A stretch of 5,282 bases of DNA, taken from positions 83,552 to 88,833 of the forward strand of contig DGFM01000033.1 of NCBI GenBank assembly GCA_002391675.1, read 5' to 3'. Positions 1 to 5,282 of the stretch are shown here, piece after piece (positions within the stretch are counted from its first letter, which is position 1; each line of letters begins with the position of its first letter). The position numbers were made by a program, and so were the translations under genes. Origin of the DNA: Cloacimonetes bacterium UBA3900 (lineage in GTDB: Bacteria; Cloacimonadota; Cloacimonadia; Cloacimonadales; Cloacimonadaceae). The notes beneath the pieces are model-generated. The model searched no databases. It was given only the letters and a program-made list of their open reading frames with translations, and was not told the origin of the DNA.

Positions 1-612
1 CTCAGAGCTCCCACTCCCAGCGCAGCGGCGGAACTGGCAGTACCGGATAAGGCAGAGCTGATGCGGCTTTTGGAGGTTTCTTCCCAGCGTATGCTGAGCC
101 TCTTGCAGGCTGCTTTGGATAGATCATCGGCCCGGCTTTCCGATGCGCGCTTCCAGCTGGGAAACTCGCATCCCGAGCGCAGGCTGCAATCCATGCGTCA
201 ACGCGTAGACCAGGCTCATATGGTGCTGCAGAAGAGCCAGGACCTGCTGCTTCACCCCAAACACAAGCTCCAAGTGATGGAAAAAGAGCTGTATATGCAG
301 CTCAGCCTGCTGCAAGAGAGGATCATGCAACACAGGAGCAATCTGGATAAGACGCTTGGCCCTCAATTGAGCGCGTCGATGAGGCAAATTCTGGCGGATA
401 AGAGACAGGATGTGAAGCACAAAAAAGAGCTCCTGGAGCTGCAATCGCCTTACAATATGTTGGATAGGGGCTTTGCCTATGTCACCAAGGCAGACAAACC
501 CATAGACAGCGTGAGCCAAGTGGCTGTAGATGACGAGCTTACCATCAGCCTCAAAGATGGCGACATCAGCTCCAAGGTCCGCAAGATACGCCGCAGAGAG
601 GAAAGCGAGTGA
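1..612 (+). CDS. xseA: Exodeoxyribonuclease VII large subunit, C-terminal part (5' end outside window)
   Basis: This is the catalytic large subunit of exonuclease VII, a cytoplasmic nuclease that degrades single-stranded DNA to oligonucleotides in repair and recombination, working with several copies of the small subunit XseB. The frame is open from base 1 and gives 203 residues, about half of a usual 400-450 residue XseA. The first codons (nt 4-33) encode RAPTPSAAAE, the signature segment found in the middle of XseA. A long charged, Leu/Gln-rich helical stretch follows (about nt 60-430), matching the family's coiled-coil region. The C-terminal part has SPYNMLDRGFAYV (about nt 448-486), corresponding to the family's 'sPL-x-vLxRGYaiv' segment, and ends in a basic tail. 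The ATG at 61 is internal, because the conserved motif lies upstream in the same frame. The stop overlaps the next start by 4 nt. No xseB follows. The family assignment is secure. Confidence 0.95.
   Translation, partial: LRAPTPSAAAELAVPDKAELMRLLEVSSQRMLSLLQAALDRSSARLSDARFQLGNSHPERRLQSMRQRVDQAHMVLQKSQDLLLHPKHKLQVMEKELYMQLSLLQERIMQHRSNLDKTLGPQLSASMRQILADKRQDVKHKKELLELQSPYNMLDRGFAYVTKADKPIDSVSQVAVDDELTISLKDGDISSKVRKIRRREESE
598..608 (+). promoter_or_regulatory. Ribosome binding site supporting the GTG start at 609
   Basis: GAGG at 598-601, within the purine run AGAGAGGAAAG, lies 7 nt before the GTG at 609. This is good Shine-Dalgarno spacing. It lies inside the last codons of xseA. It supports the GTG as the true start, because the signal peptide begins immediately after it. 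Assignment is by inspection only. Confidence 0.6.
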
Positions 613-2093
613 AAATCCCCCTCAGGTGCCTGTTCATAGCGCTCATGCTCATGGGTATATCATCCATAACTGCTGAGATAAGAGCGCTTTGGGTCACTCC
701 CTGGGGCATCACCACTCCCGAGGCGATAGACGAGGTCATCAGCGATGCCGTAACTTCCGGTCAGACAGACCTTTTGGTGGAAGTAAGATACCGCTCCGAC
801 GCCCTGTACACACCCAATCTCCATTTTAAAGATTATCCAAACAACGAGCCGCGCAGCCATGTACTCAAAGATGACAGCTTCGATCCGCTGGCTTATGTGC
901 TTGAGAACGCAAAAGCCAAGCATCTGCGCGTGCACGCCTGGGTGGTGGTTTTCAATGCCACGCCCACTTTACCCAGCTTGGTGGAAGACAATTATATCTA
1001 CAAAAACCATTACGATTGGATCACTTACGACGCCAAACAAAGGCGTATGAACAGCAGCGAAGCCTTCGGTTATTTCGTCGATCCCGGCATCCCGGCAGTT
1101 CAGGATTATGTGTTGGATGTGCTCTCGGATTTGGTGCAAAACTACCCCGAACTGGACGGCCTGCACCTGGATTATATCCGCTATCCAAGCAGCGCCTGGG
1201 GCTATCATCCCATCTCACAACAGCGCTATGAAAACCACCGGGTACAATATGGCCCCTTGAGCTGGAACGAATGGCGAACACTGCAAATCACCGGCTTTGT
1301 GGAGCGTTGCTATCACAGAGTGAAAGAAATCAACCCCAGAATCCTGCTCAGCGCCGCCGTTTTTTCGGATTACAAAGCGGCGGTAAGATACTATGCCCAA
1401 GATTGGAAAGATTGGCTGGATAAGGGCATCATAGACTGCATCTACCTCATGGCCTACAGCACCAAATACGCCACATTTGTGGAACAATTGAGTGAGCTGA
1501 AAGAATTTGAAGAGGACGAGCGCATCGTGGTGGGCCTGAGAGCCTGGGATCAAAATAACGGCTCGCTACTGCCCTCAAACCGCAGAGCTTACCACGGTTA
1601 TACCATCCTGGATATTGCCCGGCGCATCAGCTACGTCAGAGAGCAGGAATTTGCCGGCATAGCGCTCTTCAACCATGGAGGCTTGAAGCAGGGAAACGCC
1701 TGGGACGAGCTGATGCAGATGAGCTACACACCGGAGTTGCTATTGGAGATAGACTCCCGCGACCCGCAATTCAGCATAGACATTTCACCCGAAGAGCTGG
1801 GCGACAAATTTGCCGCAGACATCAAGATCAGCCCCAATGGACGCCAGTACATCCTGGGTCTGCTCATCCCGCATGAGGGCATCTGGACCTGGGAATTGTG
1901 GGATACATCGGATCAACTGCTGTTTTCGTGCAGCCGTCACTATCCCAAAGGCCGGGTAAGTGACGTCTGGAACGGCAAAACTCAAGCAGATACCTGCGTG
2001 GAAGCGGGCAAATATGTGATCCGTATGTATCCGGAGAACAGCAACTATAAATACTACATTCCTATAGAGTTACGGGGGATAAACCAAAGATGA
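609..2093 (+). CDS. Secreted GHL10-family (DUF187) glycoside-hydrolase-like protein with C-terminal FlgD-like Ig module
   Basis: This 494-residue exported protein is probably a hydrolase acting on a polysaccharide or peptidoglycan outside the cytoplasm; the substrate is unknown. Residues 1-22 form a signal peptide (basic n-region, hydrophobic core, likely cut after ITA-22). Residues 23 to about 370 resemble the GHL10 TIM-barrel family. They start with EIRALWVTPWG and contain LDGLHLDYIRYP at 182-193, where D183, D188 and R191 fit the family's strand-end acidic motif. IDCIYLMAY lies at 275-283 (D276, Y283), VVGLRAW near 310, and GIALFNHGG at 350-358. Residues from about 385 to the end look like a beta-sandwich. 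The ending (VWNG at 453-456, then AGKYVIRMYP) resembles FlgD-type Ig domains. The start is GTG, overlapping the xseA stop by 4 nt, and the stop overlaps the flippase start by 4 nt. The glycan-gene context suggests envelope polymer processing or surface display, which is inference. The family call is good; the enzymatic activity is unproven. Confidence 0.85.
   Translation: MKIPLRCLFIALMLMGISSITAEIRALWVTPWGITTPEAIDEVISDAVTSGQTDLLVEVRYRSDALYTPNLHFKDYPNNEPRSHVLKDDSFDPLAYVLENAKAKHLRVHAWVVVFNATPTLPSLVEDNYIYKNHYDWITYDAKQRRMNSSEAFGYFVDPGIPAVQDYVLDVLSDLVQNYPELDGLHLDYIRYPSSAWGYHPISQQRYENHRVQYGPLSWNEWRTLQITGFVERCYHRVKEINPRILLSAAVFSDYKAAVRYYAQDWKDWLDKGIIDCIYLMAYSTKYATFVEQLSELKEFEEDERIVVGLRAWDQNNGSLLPSNRRAYHGYTILDIARRISYVREQEFAGIALFNHGGLKQGNAWDELMQMSYTPELLLEIDSRDPQFSIDISPEELGDKFAADIKISPNGRQYILGLLIPHEGIWTWELWDTSDQLLFSCSRHYPKGRVSDVWNGKTQADTCVEAGKYVIRMYPENSNYKYYIPIELRGINQR
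2074..2089 (+). promoter_or_regulatory. Likely ribosome binding site for the flippase start
   Basis: A G-rich run, GGGGG at 2074-2078, lies 11 nt before the ATG at 2090, inside the last codons of the upstream gene. The spacing is slightly long. Together with the ATGA overlap it suggests reinitiation by ribosomes finishing the upstream gene. Confidence 0.4.
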
Positions 2094-3580
2094 AGCAGGA
2101 TGCTGGACATCAGGCGGCTCTGATCACCACGGCGGAATTCTTCCGTTTCTTCATCAAAAGCCTCATCGGCATCGTTTTAGCGCGCTTGCTCACGCCCGCC
2201 GAACTGGGCAGCTACCGTCAGCTTTTCCTCATCTATTCCACCATCAGTGCGCTGTTGATGATGGGCATCCCGCAAAGCATCCTCTACTTTTTGCCGCGCC
2301 AAAACCCCGAGGAGAGAAAAGCCTATATTGGCAGATTGATCAACATCTCCTTTGGTTTGTCTGTGATCTTTGCCCTGCTGCTGCTGATCCTGAAGGATGC
2401 AATCGCTACCTGGTTTAACAACCCTGCGCTCTCCTATCTCCTTGTCATCTATGCGGTTTACCCCATCTTCATGTTCTCCTCCTCGCTCTACAATTACTTC
2501 ATGCTGGGGCTTTCCAAGGCCCAAAGTGCTGCCAAGTTCACCCTTTTCAGCGTGGGTTGTGATGCTGTTTTGATCCTGGGAGTGGCATTCTGGACCAAGA
2601 GCCTGCCCTATATAACAATAGCCGTGGTAGCTTCAGCCTTCCTGCAGTGGCTCTACACCAGGTTTGCGCTGAGGGGCTTTCCGCGCCTGCAAAAGATCCC
2701 CAAGGGATTTCTCAAGTCTCAATTTGCCTATGCTTTACCCTTGGGAATATCTTCTATGATTGGTATGCTGAGCGTGCAGCTGGATAAGCTCGTGATCAGC
2801 AGTTACTTCGATCCCGCCGCCTTTGCCGTGTTTTCCATCGGCGCAGCGGAACTGCCCTTCGTGAGTATCTTTACAAACTCGGTAAACTCCGTCTTGCTGC
2901 CTGCCATGAGCTCGCAGGCTGACATCTCAGATATGGCGATGCGCTACAAAGCCGCGGTGCGCAAGAATGCGCTGATCATCTTCCCGCTCACCACGCTCTT
3001 TTTCCTCTTTGCCGAGCCCATCTTTTACATCCTCTACGGCAGCAAATACCTGAGCGCTGTGCCCTATTTCAAGGTTTATCTGCTGATTCTACCGCTCAGA
3101 ATCGCCACTTTTGGCATCATCTTTATGGCTTTGGGCAAGACCAAACAGGTGATGCTCAATTCCATACTCACTTTGGCTGCAAATCTGGTGCTGAACATAC
3201 TTTTAGTGCGCCGTATTGGCATGATGGGAGCTGCTTTAGCCACAGTGATCGTCACCTGGATGAGCGCAGGCGTATACCTCTTGTGGATGAAAACGCAGCT
3301 CAAGCTGAGGCTTGGCGATTTCTTTGCCCTTTGGCAAGTGATTAAAACGGCTGCCGCTGTATTGGGAGCGGGATTGGCAGCTTATCTCATCTTGAAACTC
3401 TGCCCCAATATATACGTGGCCTATGGCGCTGCCCTGATAGCATTTTGCCTGCTCTATCTGCTGCTGGGCTATCAAGTTAAGGCCATCCACCCCTACGATA
3501 TAGAACTGGCCAGGAGCTTTGTGCTCTCACTCTTCCGCAAAAAGAAACCTGCCACCGAGGGCCCGGAACGCAATGGCTAA
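2090..3580 (+). CDS. Polysaccharide flippase, Wzx/RfbX-type (MOP superfamily) membrane protein
   Basis: This 496-residue integral inner-membrane protein probably flips an undecaprenyl-linked oligosaccharide from the cytoplasmic to the outer face of the membrane. It is built of about 12-14 hydrophobic helices spread over the whole length, with short polar loops. The N-terminus has the typical layout of this family: a first helix ending in ARLLTPAELGSYR (31-43), then a second helix and GIPQSILYFLPR. Its length matches the usual 400-500 residues. The C-terminus is a basic, hydrophilic tail (SLFRKKKP and onward), expected to be cytoplasmic. The gene starts at an ATGA overlap with the GHL10-like gene and overlaps the following glycosyltransferase by 8 nt, as expected for a Wzx in a glycan operon. 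Alternatives within the superfamily are a MurJ-like lipid II flippase or a teichoic-acid-type exporter; the glycosyltransferase neighbours favour Wzx. No gene symbol is assigned because the transported glycan is unknown. Confidence 0.9.
   Translation: MKQDAGHQAALITTAEFFRFFIKSLIGIVLARLLTPAELGSYRQLFLIYSTISALLMMGIPQSILYFLPRQNPEERKAYIGRLINISFGLSVIFALLLLILKDAIATWFNNPALSYLLVIYAVYPIFMFSSSLYNYFMLGLSKAQSAAKFTLFSVGCDAVLILGVAFWTKSLPYITIAVVASAFLQWLYTRFALRGFPRLQKIPKGFLKSQFAYALPLGISSMIGMLSVQLDKLVISSYFDPAAFAVFSIGAAELPFVSIFTNSVNSVLLPAMSSQADISDMAMRYKAAVRKNALIIFPLTTLFFLFAEPIFYILYGSKYLSAVPYFKVYLLILPLRIATFGIIFMALGKTKQVMLNSILTLAANLVLNILLVRRIGMMGAALATVIVTWMSAGVYLLWMKTQLKLRLGDFFALWQVIKTAAAVLGAGLAAYLILKLCPNIYVAYGAALIAFCLLYLLLGYQVKAIHPYDIELARSFVLSLFRKKKPATEGPERNG
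3557..3572 (+). promoter_or_regulatory. Ribosome binding region deciding the glycosyltransferase start at 3573
   Basis: GAGGG at 3557-3561 lies 11 nt before the ATG at 3573, with a second weak purine patch (GGAA, 3565-3568) closer in. The upstream in-frame ATG at 3519 would add 18 residues of polar, basic sequence (MCSHSSAKRN...) in front of the normal GT4 N-terminus. The start at 3573 is therefore preferred. Confidence 0.45.
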
Positions 3581-4856
3581 GAAGCGAATTCTCTATATCT
3601 CCTTTTATTTCCCGCCTTTAGCTGCGGTGGCTTCCCTGCGGGCGGTCAAGATGGTAAAGTATCTCTGCAGGCTGGATTGTGAGCTGAGCGTTGTCTCTGC
3701 ATCGCCTCTGCTGGCAAAGATAAAGCGGGACGACAGCACTTTGGCAGACATCCCTCCCGGCACCAAGGTGCATAGAGCCCTATTCCCTGATCCCGCATGG
3801 TGTTATAAGCTGCTGCATGGCCTCAAGCTTTCCAAGCTGGTTTGGTGGCTGGATAAACGCCTGTTTTTCACCGGCTCACACATCCTCTGGCTCCCCTTTG
3901 CCAAAAAGAAGATAGACAAGGTGATGAAGGGAGCGAATAAACCGCAGATCGCAATCGTCAGCGTAGGCCCGCCCGCCGCGCTGGAATTGGCTCTGTATCT
4001 GAAAAACAAACACAATATCCCCTACATCCTGGACTGGCGTGATGAATGGATCAACAACCCTGAATGGATCAACAACCCCCAGATCCCCAAAGCCACAAAC
4101 CGAGAGCACCTGCTGGAAAAATCGGCTCTGAGAGCGGCTTCGGGAGCTGTGTATCTCACGCAGATGATGAAAGATAACTTCACCAGGCGCTACCCTTTCC
4201 TGCAAGACACACCCTCACGCGTGATTCCCAATGGCTTTGATGAAGAGGACTTTGCCCATCTGCCCAAGCCTGCCAAATCTGCTTCAACCACCCTGCAAAT
4301 CTATTACAGTGGCAGCTTTTACGATAGGAGGCAACCCGATGCGCTTTGGCAGGCAGTGAGCAAGCTTTTGGCAGAAAAGAAGATAGAGGAGCAGAGCCTG
4401 CACTTTTGCATCCGCGGGCACAATAAACCCGCCTTTGTGATGGGCAACTATGCCGAGCTGATGCCCCTGGTGAGCATCAAGCCACACCAGGCTTACAGGG
4501 CAAACCTGCTACAGAGCTCGCAGGCAGACGTGTTGCTGCTCTATATTCCCGGTGGGGAAAACACAGATTCCGTGCTCACGGCCAAGGTCTTTGAATACCT
4601 GAGATTGAGCAAGCCGGTATTGGCTGTAGTACCACCCCAAGGTGCTGCCGCACAGTTACTTAAAGAGGCAGGCATCGGCTTTATCGCCCCCGATGCCGAG
4701 GTGGAAAAGATCAAAGCGCAGCTCCTGATTTTGCTAAAGAAGCATCGGGAGGGAAGCCTGGCCGAAATACAGACCAATCAGGCGGTTTTGGCCCGCTACT
4801 CCCGGGAAAACCAGGCAAGGCAGCTGCGCGGACTGATAGACGAGATAATACAATGA
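3573..4856 (+). CDS. Glycosyltransferase, GT4-like (GT-B fold)
   Basis: This 427-residue cytoplasmic or membrane-associated enzyme probably transfers a sugar from a nucleotide donor to a growing lipid-linked glycan; donor and acceptor are unknown. The N-terminal Rossmann domain starts with KKRILYISFYFPP (3-15), the usual opening of this family. SVGPP follows at 130-134 and DWRDEW at 154-159, equivalent to the family's DFRDPW-type motif. The hinge holds IPNGFD (218-223). The C-terminal domain starts with YYSGSFYDRR (from 244) and carries the nucleotide-sugar-binding segment AKVFEYLRLSKPVL (337-350, E341). The position eight before E341 is S333, so the classical EX7E motif is not intact, as in many divergent GT4-like enzymes. 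A perfect 18-bp tandem repeat adds six residues directly after DWRDEW. The chosen start gives an 8-nt overlap with the flippase. The stop shares ATGA with the next gene. Confidence 0.88.
   Translation: MAKKRILYISFYFPPLAAVASLRAVKMVKYLCRLDCELSVVSASPLLAKIKRDDSTLADIPPGTKVHRALFPDPAWCYKLLHGLKLSKLVWWLDKRLFFTGSHILWLPFAKKKIDKVMKGANKPQIAIVSVGPPAALELALYLKNKHNIPYILDWRDEWINNPEWINNPQIPKATNREHLLEKSALRAASGAVYLTQMMKDNFTRRYPFLQDTPSRVIPNGFDEEDFAHLPKPAKSASTTLQIYYSGSFYDRRQPDALWQAVSKLLAEKKIEEQSLHFCIRGHNKPAFVMGNYAELMPLVSIKPHQAYRANLLQSSQADVLLLYIPGGENTDSVLTAKVFEYLRLSKPVLAVVPPQGAAAQLLKEAGIGFIAPDAEVEKIKAQLLILLKKHREGSLAEIQTNQAVLARYSRENQARQLRGLIDEIIQ
4043..4078 (+). repeat. Perfect in-frame 18-bp tandem duplication within the glycosyltransferase gene
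   Basis: The unit TGAATGGATCAACAACCC occurs twice without a mismatch, at 4043-4060 and 4061-4078. It encodes EWINNP twice (residues 158-163 and 164-169) immediately after the conserved DWRD. The reading frame is kept. Such a pair may come from slipped-strand replication or recombination; an assembly artefact is also possible. Confidence 0.95.
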
Positions 4857-5282
4857 AACCCAAGGCTTTACTCATCATCCCCAATAGCTCCACTTTCACG
4901 CAAGTGGATGCCAAATTACTGGGCCAAAGCTGCGAGCTCGAGAGTTACGACCTCAGGCAGCATAAAGGGAGACTGCACTACTTTTTGCGCATTTTGGGCA
5001 GCATTTTCAAGATACTTTGGGGTAGATACCGCTTAATCTTCGTCTGGTTTGCAGATTACCACGCTGCCGTGGCTGTGTTTATGGCCAAGCTCCTGAGGAT
5101 CCCTTGCGCTGTATTCATCGGGGGTTACGACGCCGTCTGCTATCCCGAACTGCAGATGGGAGTTTACTGCTCCCAAACCAGGGCCAAATTTGCCTCCTAT
5201 GCCCTCAGGAACTGCAGCCTGATCATCAGCAACCATGAGGCTTTGCTGGATTCCTCAAACACTTTCTACAATCCGCAAGGAC
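4853..5282 (+). CDS. Second glycosyltransferase, GT-B-type N-terminal domain (3' end outside window)
   Basis: The open frame from the ATG at 4853 gives 143 residues with no stop before the window ends. The start is M-K-P-K-A-L-L-I-I-P-N, a typical first beta strand of a Rossmann domain. A basic, aromatic amphipathic helix (HYFLRILGSIFKILWGRYR, about 42-60) may sit on the membrane. IFVWFADYH follows. The stretch FIGGYDAVCYPE (88-99), with G90, G91, Y92 and D93, resembles the 'GGYD...PE' motif in the N-terminal domain of many GT4-type enzymes of polysaccharide loci. SLIISNHEALLD near 122-133 matches the strand and helix after which the hinge would be expected. The start shares ATGA with the stop of the preceding glycosyltransferase, with only a weak purine site (GAG at 4842-4844). 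The donor-binding domain lies outside the window, so the specificity cannot be judged. The gene could encode a GT4 or a related GT-B family. Confidence 0.75.
   Translation, partial: MKPKALLIIPNSSTFTQVDAKLLGQSCELESYDLRQHKGRLHYFLRILGSIFKILWGRYRLIFVWFADYHAAVAVFMAKLLRIPCAVFIGGYDAVCYPELQMGVYCSQTRAKFASYALRNCSLIISNHEALLDSSNTFYNPQG

Noticed and set aside
124..519. 131-codon open frame on the minus strand opposite xseA
   Set aside because: It lies fully antisense to a strongly recognised XseA C-terminus, has no recognisable motif, and reads as a reverse shadow of the Leu/Gln-rich coiled-coil codons.
61..612. ATG at 61 as the start of a separate 183-residue gene
   Set aside because: The same frame is open upstream to base 1 and encodes the conserved XseA segment RAPTPSAAAE, so 61 is an internal methionine.
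3519..3572. N-terminal extension of the glycosyltransferase from the ATG at 3519
   Set aside because: The extra 18 residues are polar and basic and unlike the family, they would overlap the flippase by 62 nt, and the ATG at 3573 puts the conserved first beta strand at the N-terminus.
4541..4914. Minus-strand open frames over the end of the first glycosyltransferase and the start of the second
   Set aside because: They are antisense to well-supported coding sequence, with no motif and no plausible ribosome binding site context noticed.
5033..5236. 67-codon minus-strand open frame near the right edge
   Set aside because: The plus strand here carries an uninterrupted glycosyltransferase frame with the GGYD motif, which explains the region better.
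1..5282. CRISPR array, tRNA/rRNA gene, insertion sequence or terminator
   Set aside because: I saw no regularly spaced repeats, no cloverleaf or rRNA-like segment, no transposase or flanking inverted repeats, and no hairpin with a T-run. Coding sequence covers the entire window.

Overview
The window is a wall-to-wall plus-strand gene cluster from a bacterium. Roughly half of its bases are G+C by eye, and there is no intergenic space. It holds five genes: the 3' end of xseA (exodeoxyribonuclease VII large subunit), a secreted GHL10-type glycoside-hydrolase-like protein with a FlgD-like C-terminal module, a Wzx/RfbX-type polysaccharide flippase, a complete GT4-like glycosyltransferase, and the 5' end of a second GT-B-type glycosyltransferase that runs off the right edge.

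All four gene junctions overlap: GTGA at 609-612, ATGA at 2090-2093, 8 nt at 3573-3580, and ATGA at 4853-4856. This indicates one polycistronic unit with translational coupling. There is no room for a terminator or a conventional intergenic promoter, so any promoter lies left of base 1 or inside a coding region.

Functionally, the right-hand four genes look like part of a surface-polysaccharide (O-antigen, capsule or exopolysaccharide) locus. The two glycosyltransferases would build the repeat unit on the cytoplasmic side. The flippase would move the lipid-linked unit across the inner membrane. The exported GHL10-like protein may act on glycan or peptidoglycan outside the cytoplasm. No polymerase (Wzy), initiating transferase or sugar-nucleotide gene is visible, so the locus probably continues to the right. 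The xseA gene is a housekeeping DNA-repair gene at the head of the visible unit, and its usual partner xseB does not follow it.

The taxon cannot be fixed from this sequence. A signal-peptide GHL10 protein with a FlgD-like C-terminal module is reminiscent of Cloacimonadota and other FCB-group bacteria. That is only a tentative inference.

I did not find a clearly new biological system. The most notable points are the coupling of a nuclease gene to a glycan locus, the secreted hydrolase-like protein coupled to a flippase, and a perfect 18-bp in-frame tandem duplication beside a conserved motif of the glycosyltransferase.
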